Shown: positions 8,433 through 16,255 of the stretch, one piece after another
Layout: each line of letters begins with the position of its first letter
How positions within the stretch are numbered: the stretch's first letter is position 1
NCBI GenBank assembly: GCA_040261275.1
Contig: JBDQOI010000006.1
Location: forward strand, 1-64,000
Length of the DNA stretch: 64,000 nt
Reading direction: 5' to 3'
From: UBA8752 sp040261275
Lineage (GTDB): Bacteria; Bacteroidota; Bacteroidia; Flavobacteriales_D; Sanyastnellaceae
Program-made: the position numbers and the translations under genes
Notes under the pieces: model-generated
The model's input: the letters and a program-made list of their open reading frames with translations, nothing else
What the model was told of the DNA's origin: nothing
Database searches by the model: none

Positions 8433-9734
8433 ATGACGTTATTATCCTGCCACCGACTGTGGGTCCCTGCCTTTGCCCTCCTTCTTTGGGGTTGCTCGAC
8501 CGGTTCATCCGACAGTGACACTTCTGTGTTGGCCCAAGGCAGATTGGGTTTTGCCCCGGTGGAAAACGCTTCGCCCGCCCTGTCTGTTCACGAGGAGCAA
8601 GCGGTCCGTTTTGCCATCGACTCCGGGTCGGTCCTTCGCGTGGAATCGGGTCTGGTCGGCAAGGGTCAAAGCCTTTCCCACATTCTGTCGCCCAAAAGAG
8701 TGAACACCGGGGTCCTGCATCGTATTGCCACGGAAGACCGCGACATCTTTGATGTTCGGAACATCCGCGCCGGCAAAGAGTGGCATCTGTTCCGTGACGG
8801 AGATTCCTCGGTACCCCGGTTTTTCGCCTACGCCATTTCTGACCGCGAATACGTGGTGTTCGATTTGTCAGATGAAGGAAGCGGCAGGAGGGGCGAATTC
8901 CCGGTGGAAACCCGACGCGGCTTTGCGGAGGGTGCTGTCAAAGGAAGCCTTTATCAAGCCCTTGAAAATGCCGGTCACTCGCCCAATTTGGCCCTGGCCA
9001 TGGCCTCAGTCTACGCTTGGACCATTGACTTCAGCCGCATTCAATCCGGCGATCAATTCCGCATCCTCTACGAACGAGACTGGGTCGACGATTCTCCCGT
9101 AGGTATGCCGCGTATTCTGGCCGCAGACTTCGTGCACAGGGGGCGCAATTTTCCCGCCTTCCTTTTCGATCAAGGAGACGGGTCAGATTATTTCGATGAG
9201 ACCGGAGCCAGCCTCCGCAAGGCCTTCCTGAAGGCACCCGTCGAATTCAGCCGCATATCCAGTCGATTCAACAAGAAACGCTTTCACCCGGTGCTGAAGA
9301 AGGTCAAGGCTCACCTCGGCACCGACTATGCTGCAGCGCACGGAACACCCATTATCGCCGTAGGCGACGGGGTGGTCACCAAGGCGAGCTACACCAAAGG
9401 CAACGGCAAGTATGTGAAGATCCGGCACAACGGCACCTACACGACGCAATACCTGCACATGAGCCGGCGAAAGGCCAAGGAAGGTCAAGCCGTGCGTCAG
9501 GGAGATGTCATTGGCTACGTCGGCAGTACGGGCCTCGCCACCGGGCCTCATGTCTGCTTCCGATTTTGGAAGAACGGAGTTCAAGTGGACCACCTGCGCG
9601 AGGAATTCCCGCCCTCCACACCGATCCGAGAGGACCAGAATGGTGTCTTTGCCGATGCGGTCGCCACTTGGCTGGACGAGATGGCCCGAAGGAGCGCATC
9701 GGAGGGCCCTCGGTTGGCGTCCAATGCGCCCTGA
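8433..9734 (+). CDS. M23-family peptidase lipoprotein
   Basis: A 433-residue protein with a lipoprotein signal (LLLWGC, C21), a central region like the OapA/LysM-type N-domain of envelope endopeptidases, and a C-terminal LytM domain. The domain has HLGTDYAA (H294, D298) and YLHMS (H342). The usual HxH appears as H373-V-C375, in TGPHVCFRFW. I recall the Cys form from other Bacteroidota M23 proteins, where Cys may replace His as zinc ligand. Expected role: peptidoglycan cross-link cleavage at the envelope. Convergent with the C26 gene across 6 nt. Confidence 0.88.
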   Translation: MTLLSCHRLWVPAFALLLWGCSTGSSDSDTSVLAQGRLGFAPVENASPALSVHEEQAVRFAIDSGSVLRVESGLVGKGQSLSHILSPKRVNTGVLHRIATEDRDIFDVRNIRAGKEWHLFRDGDSSVPRFFAYAISDREYVVFDLSDEGSGRRGEFPVETRRGFAEGAVKGSLYQALENAGHSPNLALAMASVYAWTIDFSRIQSGDQFRILYERDWVDDSPVGMPRILAADFVHRGRNFPAFLFDQGDGSDYFDETGASLRKAFLKAPVEFSRISSRFNKKRFHPVLKKVKAHLGTDYAAAHGTPIIAVGDGVVTKASYTKGNGKYVKIRHNGTYTTQYLHMSRRKAKEGQAVRQGDVIGYVGSTGLATGPHVCFRFWKNGVQVDHLREEFPPSTPIREDQNGVFADAVATWLDEMARRSASEGPRLASNAP

Positions 9735-9740
9735 GCTGTT

Positions 9741-10607
9741 CTAGCGGTAAGAGCCGCTGAGCAAGGCCCGCCCCAATCCGTCCGTCAGAACCTGCCCGGA
9801 ATCGGACCGTTCGGGATGCCATTGTACACCCACGAGAAAGGGAACTGCTGCCGTATCCGCCCACCGGATGCCCTCTATGAGACCATCCGGAGCCTCTGCC
9901 CAAGCAGCATACCCCTCTGCCAATCGATCTATACCTTGATGGTGGTGGCTCACAACGGACGTCATTTCACCCACCTCGAACAACTGTCCTCCATGACGCC
10001 AATCTGAGCGGATCACAACCGGGTGTAAGGTGTCCTTCGTGCTGCCCACCGACCCTCCACGGTGTCCCTCGAACCCGTCGTCGGGCAAATGTGGCCTCAG
10101 GGTTCCACCGCCGTGAACATTCATCACCTGCAGCCCGCGGCAAACGCCGAGACAAGGCGTGCCCTCGGCCATGACATGGTCGAGCAATGCGTGTTCGATG
10201 CGGTCGCGTTCCGGATCGATGCGGCCGCAACGCACCGTATCCGCCGCCCGCCCGTATCGAGCGGGATGAATGTCCTCGCCGCCCGTCAGTACCAACGCTT
10301 TCGCTCGGTCAAGCTCATCACTGAGGGCTTCTTCCTCCATCCCGTATGCCTGAACAAACCGAAGAGGCAAACGCACCCCGCCTCGGTTTTCGCTTACACC
10401 CTCTTCGGCCAAGCGGCCCAACCAACGGCGATAGTTCTGGCTGTTGTAGAATTTGGACAGGACAATGGTAATGCTATCGCCCTGCAACCCCTCTCCGCTT
10501 TCGGCACTCGACCCAGATTCTGCGGGTCGCGGACCGCAGCCCAGCCATACGGTGGCGAAAGCCAGGAAACTTCCGCAAAACAGTGCCCGGCGCATAAAAT
10601 CGGTCAT
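9741..10607 (-). CDS. Lipoprotein class-I glutamine-amidotransferase-like hydrolase (peptidase C26)
   Basis: A 288-residue protein with a lipobox (TVWLGC, C24) and a gamma-glutamyl-gamma-aminobutyrate-hydrolase-type domain. The nucleophile is C156 in GVCRGLQ, and H264/E266 in VQWHPE complete the triad. TGGEDIHPARYG is the typical early motif. Characterised PuuD-like enzymes are cytoplasmic and cleave gamma-glutamyl amides; a lipid-anchored version would act outside the cytoplasm, on an unknown substrate. Start ATG 10607 overlaps the lysS stop as ATGA, implying translational coupling. Confidence 0.85.
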   Translation of the reverse strand: MTDFMRRALFCGSFLAFATVWLGCGPRPAESGSSAESGEGLQGDSITIVLSKFYNSQNYRRWLGRLAEEGVSENRGGVRLPLRFVQAYGMEEEALSDELDRAKALVLTGGEDIHPARYGRAADTVRCGRIDPERDRIEHALLDHVMAEGTPCLGVCRGLQVMNVHGGGTLRPHLPDDGFEGHRGGSVGSTKDTLHPVVIRSDWRHGGQLFEVGEMTSVVSHHHQGIDRLAEGYAAWAEAPDGLIEGIRWADTAAVPFLVGVQWHPERSDSGQVLTDGLGRALLSGSYR

Positions 10608-12310
10608 GATCCGGTCCAAGATTCGACCTCCTCGATCTGCAGGGCCGGCAGGTCCAGCTTGTTCTTCTTGCGGAAACCGTTCAGCTTCTCTCGAAGCGCC
10701 GAGGGCTTGGCCTCCTTGATGGACTCGGGGCTGTCAAACCCAGCCGCTGCAACATGAGGCGCCCAATCGGCCGGAATGCCCATGGCCTCCAACGCATTCA
10801 GATCAGGGCCTGTTCGGAACACCTCAGGCCGCATTTGCGGAAAGAAGAGAACCTCTTGGATGGACGTTTGGTCCGTCAGCATCATCACCAGCCGGTCGAT
10901 GCCGATGCCCACTCCGCTCGTGGGCGGCATGCCGTATTCCAGGGCGCGGAGGAAGTCCTGATCGATGAACATCGCCTCGTCGTCGCCGCGCTCAGACAGC
11001 TTGACCTGCTCCTCAAAACGCTCGCGCTGGTCGATGGGGTCGTTGAGCTCCGAGTAGGCGTTGGCCACTTCCGTTCCGTTGATGAAGAGCTCGAAGCGCT
11101 CCGTGTAGCCAGGCTTGTCCCGGTGCACCTTGGTGAGCGGGGACATCTCCACGGGGTAATCCGTGATGAAAGTGGGCTGTACATAATGCTCCTCGCAGCA
11201 TTCACCGAAGATCTCGTCGATGAGCTTGCCCTTGCCCATGGTCTCATCCACCTCGATGTCGAGGTTGGCACAGGCCTGCCGCAATCCGGCCTCGTCCATT
11301 CCGTCGATGTCTACGCCGGTGTGCTCAAGGATGGCGTCGCGCATGGTTACCCGGCGGTACGGCGGGGTGAAATCGATCTCCTTACCCGCCAGCGTGGCCT
11401 TGGTGGATCCATGAACGGCCGAGCAAACGCGACCGAGCAACTGCTCGATGGTCTCCATCATCCAGTGGTAGTCCTTGTAAGCGACGTACAACTCCATGAT
11501 GGTGAACTCCGGATTGTGCGTGCGGTCCATGCCCTCATTCCGGAAGTTGCGGGAAAACTCGAAGACGCCGTCGAAGCCACCGACGATGAGACGCTTGAGG
11601 TAGAGCTCATTGGCAATCCTCAAGTAGAGCGGGATGTCCAGCGCGTTGTGGTGGGTGATAAAGGGACGCGCCGCCGCGCCGCCCGGAATGGCTTGAAGCA
11701 CGGGGGTGTCGACCTCCAGCCACCCCTGCTCCGTGAAACTCTCGCGGATGGCCTGGATGACCTTGCTGCGCGCCTCGAACGTTTGCTTGACGTGGGGATT
11801 GACCAGCAGGTCCACGTAGCGCATGCGGTAGCGCAACTCGGGGTCGGTAAAAGCGTCGTGGACGTTGCCGTCCTCGTCGGTCTTGACGGAAGGAAGCGGG
11901 CGAATCGACTTGCTCAACACGGTGAGTTCCTTCACGAGGACGCTCGGTTCACCCGTTTGGGTAGTGAAGGTGGTTCCCTTGATTCCCACCACATCGCCCC
12001 GGTCGAGCAACTTTTTAAAGACGGTGTTGTAAGCGGTCTTGTCCTCGCCCGGGCAGAGTTCGTCGCGGTTGAGGTAGATCTGGATTTTGCCGGTGGCGTC
12101 CTGCAGCTCGGCAAAGGAGGCCTTGCCCATGATGCGGCGGGAGAGGATGCGGCCGGCAAGACAAACTTCTGCGTCCTCCTTGAAATCAGCAGCGAGCGGA
12201 GCGGCATGGGTGTCCACGGGATAGGCCGCGGCCGGGTAAGGGTCTATGCCGAGCTGGCGAAGCTGCTGCAGGCTGTCCAAGCGGACGCGTTCCTGTTCGG
12301 ATCGGATCAT
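10604..12310 (-). CDS. lysS: Lysyl-tRNA synthetase, class II, with C-terminal extension
   Basis: A 568-residue class IIb synthetase charging tRNA-Lys. The N-terminal OB anticodon-binding domain spans about 50-155. Catalytic motif 2 is RNFRNEGMDRTHNPEFTIME and motif 3 is GVGIGIDRLVMMLT. The usual C-terminus (LFFPQMRPE) lies near residue 500, and about 65 further residues follow. That tail contains LNALEAMGIPADW and KPSALREKLNGFRKK, resembling a helix-hairpin-helix-type module. Similar extensions occur in other Flavobacteriales LysRS. It diverges from pgi/pmi across 87 nt and is followed by the coupled C26 lipoprotein gene. Confidence 0.97.
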   Translation of the reverse strand: MIRSEQERVRLDSLQQLRQLGIDPYPAAAYPVDTHAAPLAADFKEDAEVCLAGRILSRRIMGKASFAELQDATGKIQIYLNRDELCPGEDKTAYNTVFKKLLDRGDVVGIKGTTFTTQTGEPSVLVKELTVLSKSIRPLPSVKTDEDGNVHDAFTDPELRYRMRYVDLLVNPHVKQTFEARSKVIQAIRESFTEQGWLEVDTPVLQAIPGGAAARPFITHHNALDIPLYLRIANELYLKRLIVGGFDGVFEFSRNFRNEGMDRTHNPEFTIMELYVAYKDYHWMMETIEQLLGRVCSAVHGSTKATLAGKEIDFTPPYRRVTMRDAILEHTGVDIDGMDEAGLRQACANLDIEVDETMGKGKLIDEIFGECCEEHYVQPTFITDYPVEMSPLTKVHRDKPGYTERFELFINGTEVANAYSELNDPIDQRERFEEQVKLSERGDDEAMFIDQDFLRALEYGMPPTSGVGIGIDRLVMMLTDQTSIQEVLFFPQMRPEVFRTGPDLNALEAMGIPADWAPHVAAAGFDSPESIKEAKPSALREKLNGFRKKNKLDLPALQIEEVESWTGS

Positions 12311-12338
12311 GGTGAATCAGTGTGGGCGGGTACCGCTG

Positions 12339-12346
12339 CGAAATTA
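12339..12346 (-). promoter_or_regulatory. -7-like box of lysS
   Basis: TAATTTCG on the minus strand, 28 nt before the lysS ATG. It lies back to back with the pgi/pmi box at 12374-12381. Confidence 0.45.
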
Positions 12347-12373
12347 GGGTGCCCGGCGCCGTCCGCCCGTCCG

Positions 12374-12381
12374 TAAATTCG
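12374..12381 (+). promoter_or_regulatory. -7-like box of the pgi/pmi operon
   Basis: TAAATTCG, 16 nt before ATG 12398. It almost touches the alternative GTG at 12383, which argues for the ATG start. Confidence 0.45.
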
Positions 12382-12397
12382 CGTGGAACAGTACACC

Positions 12398-13393
12398 ATG
12401 CGCGACCTCATCGCTTCCTTTCCCGACCAACTGAAGGCTGCAGCCGAGTCCATGGCTGCCCAACCCCTGCCGGAAGACATTCCCCACCACGATAACATCC
12501 TTGTGCTCGGCATGGGTGGCTCGGGCATTGGCGGCCGTTTCCTCTCCGGCTTGCTCGGCGATTCGGCCGGTGTTCCCATCGCTTCGGGCCACGACTACCG
12601 CATTCCCTCCTGGGTCGGGCCGGGCACCCTCGTCATCGCCTGCAGTTACAGCGGCAATACCGAAGAAACGCTCGCGGCCCTCGAAGCTGCGGTAGCCCAG
12701 GGCGCACAGGTCCGGGCGCTGACTTCTGGTGGGCGTTTGGGAGAACTCGCCGCCCAGCAGGGCTGGCCCGTACTCACCGTTCCCGGCGGACATCCGCCGC
12801 GCTCTCAATTCGGTTGGGCGGTGACGGGACTGCTCCACCATTTTGCTGCCCTCGGCCATGCGCCTTCTGATGCGCCCAATGTCTTGGCGGACGTCCATGC
12901 CGCCGCCGCGCTGTTGGTGGAACGGACTGGGGTCATCATGGAACAGGCGGACCGTTGGGCCGACCTGCTGGCTGACAAGTCCCCCATGCTCTACGGGGAT
13001 GCCGCACTCGAGCCGGTACTGATCCGCTGGAGGCAGCAACTCAACGAAAATGCCAAGCGCCTCTGCAACCACCACGTCTTCCCGGAGATGAACCACAACG
13101 AGCTCGTGGGCTGGGAGAGTGGGGACGACGGCATCGCCGCCCTGTTCTTGCACACCGAAGAGGACCATGACCGAACGGCGGAACGCATGCGCCTCTGCAA
13201 GGCCATCTTCACTGAGGCGGGCGCCTCCGTGGAGGCTGTGCAAGCCATCGGGTCCACCCGGCTGCAGCGCTGGATGCACCTGGTGCACCTGGGGGACTGG
13301 CTGTCCTTGCTGATGGCCGAGAAGGCGGGGGTCGATCCCGTTGACATCCGCCACATCAACTACCTCAAGGGGGAGCTCGCCAAGATGGCATGA
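12398..13393 (+). CDS. Bifunctional phosphoglucose/phosphomannose isomerase
   Basis: A 331-residue SIS-fold sugar-phosphate isomerase. The first SIS domain carries GMGGSGIGG at about 38-46 and the phosphate-binding CSYSGNTEET at about 82-91. The second half has the catalytic block NENAKRLCNHHVFPEMNHNE and the C-terminal DIRHINYLKGELAKM. This length and motif set match the PGI/PMI family, which interconverts glucose-6-P or mannose-6-P with fructose-6-P. ATG 12398 is preferred over GTG 12383. Its stop overlaps the lipB start as ATGA. Confidence 0.92.
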   Translation: MRDLIASFPDQLKAAAESMAAQPLPEDIPHHDNILVLGMGGSGIGGRFLSGLLGDSAGVPIASGHDYRIPSWVGPGTLVIACSYSGNTEETLAALEAAVAQGAQVRALTSGGRLGELAAQQGWPVLTVPGGHPPRSQFGWAVTGLLHHFAALGHAPSDAPNVLADVHAAAALLVERTGVIMEQADRWADLLADKSPMLYGDAALEPVLIRWRQQLNENAKRLCNHHVFPEMNHNELVGWESGDDGIAALFLHTEEDHDRTAERMRLCKAIFTEAGASVEAVQAIGSTRLQRWMHLVHLGDWLSLLMAEKAGVDPVDIRHINYLKGELAKMA

Positions 13394-14151
13394 CGCCCAA
13401 GGTCCACGTTCACGACCTCGGCCGCGCCGCCTATCAACCCACTTGGGATTTGCAGGAGGAAATCCTGAAGCGCGCCGTGGACCGGAAAATCGCCCGCCGC
13501 CGGGCCGGGCTGCCAGAACACGGGCGCATCGAGGGGCGGGAGGACGAAGGGTTGCCCTGGCCCGAGCACCACCTGATTTTTGTGGAGCATCCCCACGTTT
13601 TGACCTTGGGAANNNNNNNNNNAAAGAGCGGCGATGCGAATCATGTAGTGGCCTCACGCGAAAGGCTGGCCGAACTCAACGTGGAGTATCACGAAATCAA
13701 CCGCGGCGGCGACATCACCTACCACGGGCCGGGTCAACTCGTGGCCTATCCCATCCTGGACTTGGACCAGATCAAAACCGACATCGGTTGGTATCTCAGG
13801 CAGCTCGAGGAAGCGGTGATCCGCACCTGCGCGGACTGGGGCGTACAGGCAGGACGAGTGGATGGCCTGACCGGGGCTTGGATTGAGCCCGAAGCGGGAC
13901 TGGACGCTCGGAAAATCTGTGCCATCGGGGTCAAGTGCAGCCGGTGGGTGACCATGCACGGGCTGGCGTTCAACCTGACGACGGACCTCGACTTTTTCAA
14001 CCTCATCGTGCCCTGCGGCATCCGCGACCGCGGGGTGACCAACTTGGAAACGGAATCCAGCAGGTCGGTCTCGAGGGACGAGGTTCGAGACGCTCNNNNN
14101 NNNNNCCTTTTGTCCGTTCTTGGAGCCGAATTGGCCCCACAGAACGCATGA
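13390..14151 (+). CDS. lipB: Octanoyltransferase LipB (two N gaps inside)
   Basis: Transfers octanoyl from acyl-carrier protein to the lipoyl domains of 2-oxoacid dehydrogenases and GcvH. Signature NRGGDITYHGPGQLVAYP, the catalytic lysine region RKICAIGVKCSRWVTMHG and the catalytic cysteine in LIVPCGI are all visible. The frame stays open across N runs at 13613-13622 and 14096-14105. At the first run LTLG is followed by KSGDAN; the family has these adjacent, so the unknown residues are probably not real. ATGA overlaps join it to pgi/pmi upstream and the serine hydrolase downstream. Confidence 0.93.
   Translation: MTPKVHVHDLGRAAYQPTWDLQEEILKRAVDRKIARRRAGLPEHGRIEGREDEGLPWPEHHLIFVEHPHVLTLGXXXXKSGDANHVVASRERLAELNVEYHEINRGGDITYHGPGQLVAYPILDLDQIKTDIGWYLRQLEEAVIRTCADWGVQAGRVDGLTGAWIEPEAGLDARKICAIGVKCSRWVTMHGLAFNLTTDLDFFNLIVPCGIRDRGVTNLETESSRSVSRDEVRDAXXXXLLSVLGAELAPQNA
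13613..13622. other. 10-N assembly gap
   Basis: Ten Ns interrupt lipB. Deleting the Ns plus the duplicated flanking AA restores LGKSGD in frame, so the true gap length is probably zero or negative. Confidence 0.9.
14096..14105. other. 10-N assembly gap
   Basis: Ten Ns interrupt the 3' part of lipB. Removing the Ns and one C on each side joins RDA directly to LLSVLG in frame, as in LipB homologues. Confidence 0.9.
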
Positions 14152-15305
14152 AGCGCACCCTCATCCTGCTCATCGCCGTCCCCGCATTGGCATACGGACT
14201 GAGCCTCGTCACCGACAACGCTCACGTATGGAAGGGCCTTAGGCAGTGCTACCTCCGGGGTTACAAGAATGCCCAGGTGGACGACCTGCGCTTTCAGGAA
14301 ACCCGGGTGATCGCCGCTTCGAAGCACCCACGCCCCTGGCCGCTGCACAGCCGTTTTGACGAGGTTCGAATCCCGGAGGCTGTGCTCGATTCGGCCCGCG
14401 ATTGGAACACGGTGGCCCTTGCCGTCGTCCATCGAGACTCCCTCCTGTTGAGCTGGACCTCTGACCGGATTCCCGGTGCAGACACGATGCGGACCAACGC
14501 ATTCTCAGCGGCCAAGACGCTGGCAGCCATGGCCATCGGTGTGGCTGAAACCGACGGGCTTCTGTCTGTCCAAGACCGCGTATCAAAATACCTGCCGCGC
14601 TTTTCAGAAGGGCCTGCTGCGGACCTGACCATCGAACACGTCCTACAGATGCGATCGGGCATTCCCTACGGAGAGAACTACAAGAATCCCTTCGGCTTCA
14701 TGGCCAAGTGCACCTATGGCAAGGACATCTTAGACCGACTGCCTCACTACACCGTGGAAGGAACGGCCGGCATCCCATGGGAGTATCAGGGGGGTAACAC
14801 CTTGCTTTTACAAGAAATCCTGCTGCAGGTCATCGATGAGCCATTTGGATCCTGGTTCAACCGGAGAATCTGGGACCCCCTCGGCGCACCCGAAGAGGCC
14901 CGGTGGGGCATTGACAACGCCGGCCACGAGCGCAACTATTGCTGCTTTTACACCACCGCTGCAGGCTATGCCCGTTTGGGGCAATTGGTATTGGACTCCG
15001 GCAAGGTCAATGGCCGCACCCTCATCTCGCCTGATTTCATTGGCCGCATGACGACCCCGATCGGAATCCTCCCCGACGGTACGAACATTCAACACTACGG
15101 CTACCAAATATGGATGGGCGAATACAAAGGATTCAAGTTCCAAAGCATGCAGGGCTTACATGGGCAGTATGTTGTCGTCGTGCCCGATCTGGACTTGGTC
15201 GCAGTACGCACGGGATTCTTCCGTCCCAAGGGCAAAATCAGGGAAGTCGATGTGGACGTTTACAGCACATTGGACATGGCCATGACCGCCATGAAACCGC
15301 AATAA
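14148..15305 (+). CDS. Serine hydrolase, beta-lactamase/PBP4 (class C-like) family
   Basis: A 385-residue protein with an N-terminal membrane or signal segment (TLILLIAVPALAYGLSL). It has the SxxK nucleophile motif SAAKTLAAM, the tyrosine region WEYQGGNTLLLQEIL in place of the usual YxN, and LHGQYVVVVPD near the end where a KTG/HxG element belongs. Members act as esterases, amidases or peptidases; true beta-lactamase activity is not implied. ATG 14148 overlaps the lipB stop as ATGA, placing it third in the pgi/pmi-lipB operon. Upstream in-frame sequence overlaps lipB and is rejected. Confidence 0.85.
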   Translation: MKRTLILLIAVPALAYGLSLVTDNAHVWKGLRQCYLRGYKNAQVDDLRFQETRVIAASKHPRPWPLHSRFDEVRIPEAVLDSARDWNTVALAVVHRDSLLLSWTSDRIPGADTMRTNAFSAAKTLAAMAIGVAETDGLLSVQDRVSKYLPRFSEGPAADLTIEHVLQMRSGIPYGENYKNPFGFMAKCTYGKDILDRLPHYTVEGTAGIPWEYQGGNTLLLQEILLQVIDEPFGSWFNRRIWDPLGAPEEARWGIDNAGHERNYCCFYTTAAGYARLGQLVLDSGKVNGRTLISPDFIGRMTTPIGILPDGTNIQHYGYQIWMGEYKGFKFQSMQGLHGQYVVVVPDLDLVAVRTGFFRPKGKIREVDVDVYSTLDMAMTAMKPQ

Positions 15306-15337
15306 ACAAATACAAATTTAATTCTATCTAGTACGAA

Positions 15338-15370
15338 TTTGCTTTTTACAAGGTTGAATGCGTATATTTG
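15338..15370 (+). promoter_or_regulatory. Consensus Bacteroidota promoter of the LytTR regulator
   Basis: TTTG at 15338-15341, a 21-nt spacer, then TATATTTG at 15363-15370, in an AT-rich gap. This fits the -33 TTTG / -7 TAnnTTTG arrangement. It lies downstream of the earliest in-frame ATG (15358), which argues against that start. Confidence 0.65.
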
Positions 15371-15423
15371 GTTTTGTAGTGTTGCGGGAAACACCCGTCA
15401 TGCGACAACCAAATCGTCCGCCA

Positions 15424-16188
15424 ATGAATGCCCAGCTCGATGCCATCATCGTTGATGATGAGGCTCCCGCCCGCGAAGTGCTGCACAGCCAGATTGAACG
15501 CCACTGTCCCTTCATCCGGGTCATTGATCAAGCACCGAATGCCCGAATAGGGTACGATGCCATTCGAAGTGGTCGACCTCACATTGTCTTCGTGGACATC
15601 CGAATGCCTTTCGAGTCTGGTCTTGATTTGATCGACCGTTTTGACGACCGTGAATTCTACGTCGTCTTCTACACCACTTATCAGGACTATGCCATTGATG
15701 CCATTCGGCGCCAGGCTTTCGACTACCTGTTAAAACCAGTGGACCCCATGGACCTCAAGGCTTGTGCCGAGCGCATCCGCGAGCACTACCGCATCAAGAT
15801 GGTCGAAAATGGAGACTTCCACCGGAAGCTCGAAATCACCACATCGGGACAGCGCCACTTCATCCGACATTCCGAAATTCTTCATGTAGAGGCCAGCGGA
15901 AGCTATGCCTGCATCTATAAAGTGGACGGTGGGCGCCTCATGGTTTCCAAGAACCTGAAGTATGTGGAGAGCCTGATTAACAATCCGAAATTCGTTCGGG
16001 TCCACAACAGCCAGTTGGTGCACCTCAATAAAATTCGGCAGTGCAATTACCGCACGAATTCCATCACGCTGGTCAACGGGAAGGAAATCGCCCTGGCCGT
16101 TCGCAAGCGTGAGGATTTGCGCCGGAGAATGGCAGAAATGCTGTCCACAGACGGTGATGTTTCCGGCTTGAACGCTGCCGTCGCCTGA
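15424..16188 (+). CDS. Orphan LytTR-family response regulator
   Basis: A 254-residue two-domain regulator. The receiver domain covers about 6-125, with acidic pair D11/D12, phospho-acceptor D58 in VFVDIRMP, switch threonines in YTTYQ and conserved lysine in LLKPVD. The LytTR DNA-binding domain covers about 150-245 (FIRHSEILHVEASGSYACIY, FVRVHNSQLVHLNKI). No histidine kinase is adjacent, so its partner lies elsewhere. ATG 15424 is chosen because the receiver begins right after it and the promoter lies at 15338-15370; ATG 15400 also remains possible. Confidence 0.9.
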   Translation: MNAQLDAIIVDDEAPAREVLHSQIERHCPFIRVIDQAPNARIGYDAIRSGRPHIVFVDIRMPFESGLDLIDRFDDREFYVVFYTTYQDYAIDAIRRQAFDYLLKPVDPMDLKACAERIREHYRIKMVENGDFHRKLEITTSGQRHFIRHSEILHVEASGSYACIYKVDGGRLMVSKNLKYVESLINNPKFVRVHNSQLVHLNKIRQCNYRTNSITLVNGKEIALAVRKREDLRRRMAEMLSTDGDVSGLNAAVA

Positions 16189-16240
16189 CATCTGTTCCGC
16201 GCCGGGTAAGGACGACCAAAGCAAAGAGGGACCCGGCGGC

Positions 16241-16248
16241 TACCTTCG
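16241..16248 (+). promoter_or_regulatory. -7-like box of rlmN
   Basis: TACCTTCG, 7 nt before the rlmN ATG at 16256, consistent with a very short or absent leader. Confidence 0.4.
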
Positions 16249-16255
16249 CGGTAGC

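Noticed and set aside
10754..12376. 540-codon open frame on the + strand
   Set aside because: Opposite strand of lysS, which has complete class II motifs. The product shows no family features.
13935..14147. Upstream extension of the serine hydrolase into lipB
   Set aside because: It crosses an N run and overlaps lipB in another frame. The ATGA start at 14148 gives a proper signal segment.
13300..14200. Frameshifted or broken lipB
   Set aside because: Frame is kept across both N runs and all catalytic motifs are present, so the interruption is assembly-related.
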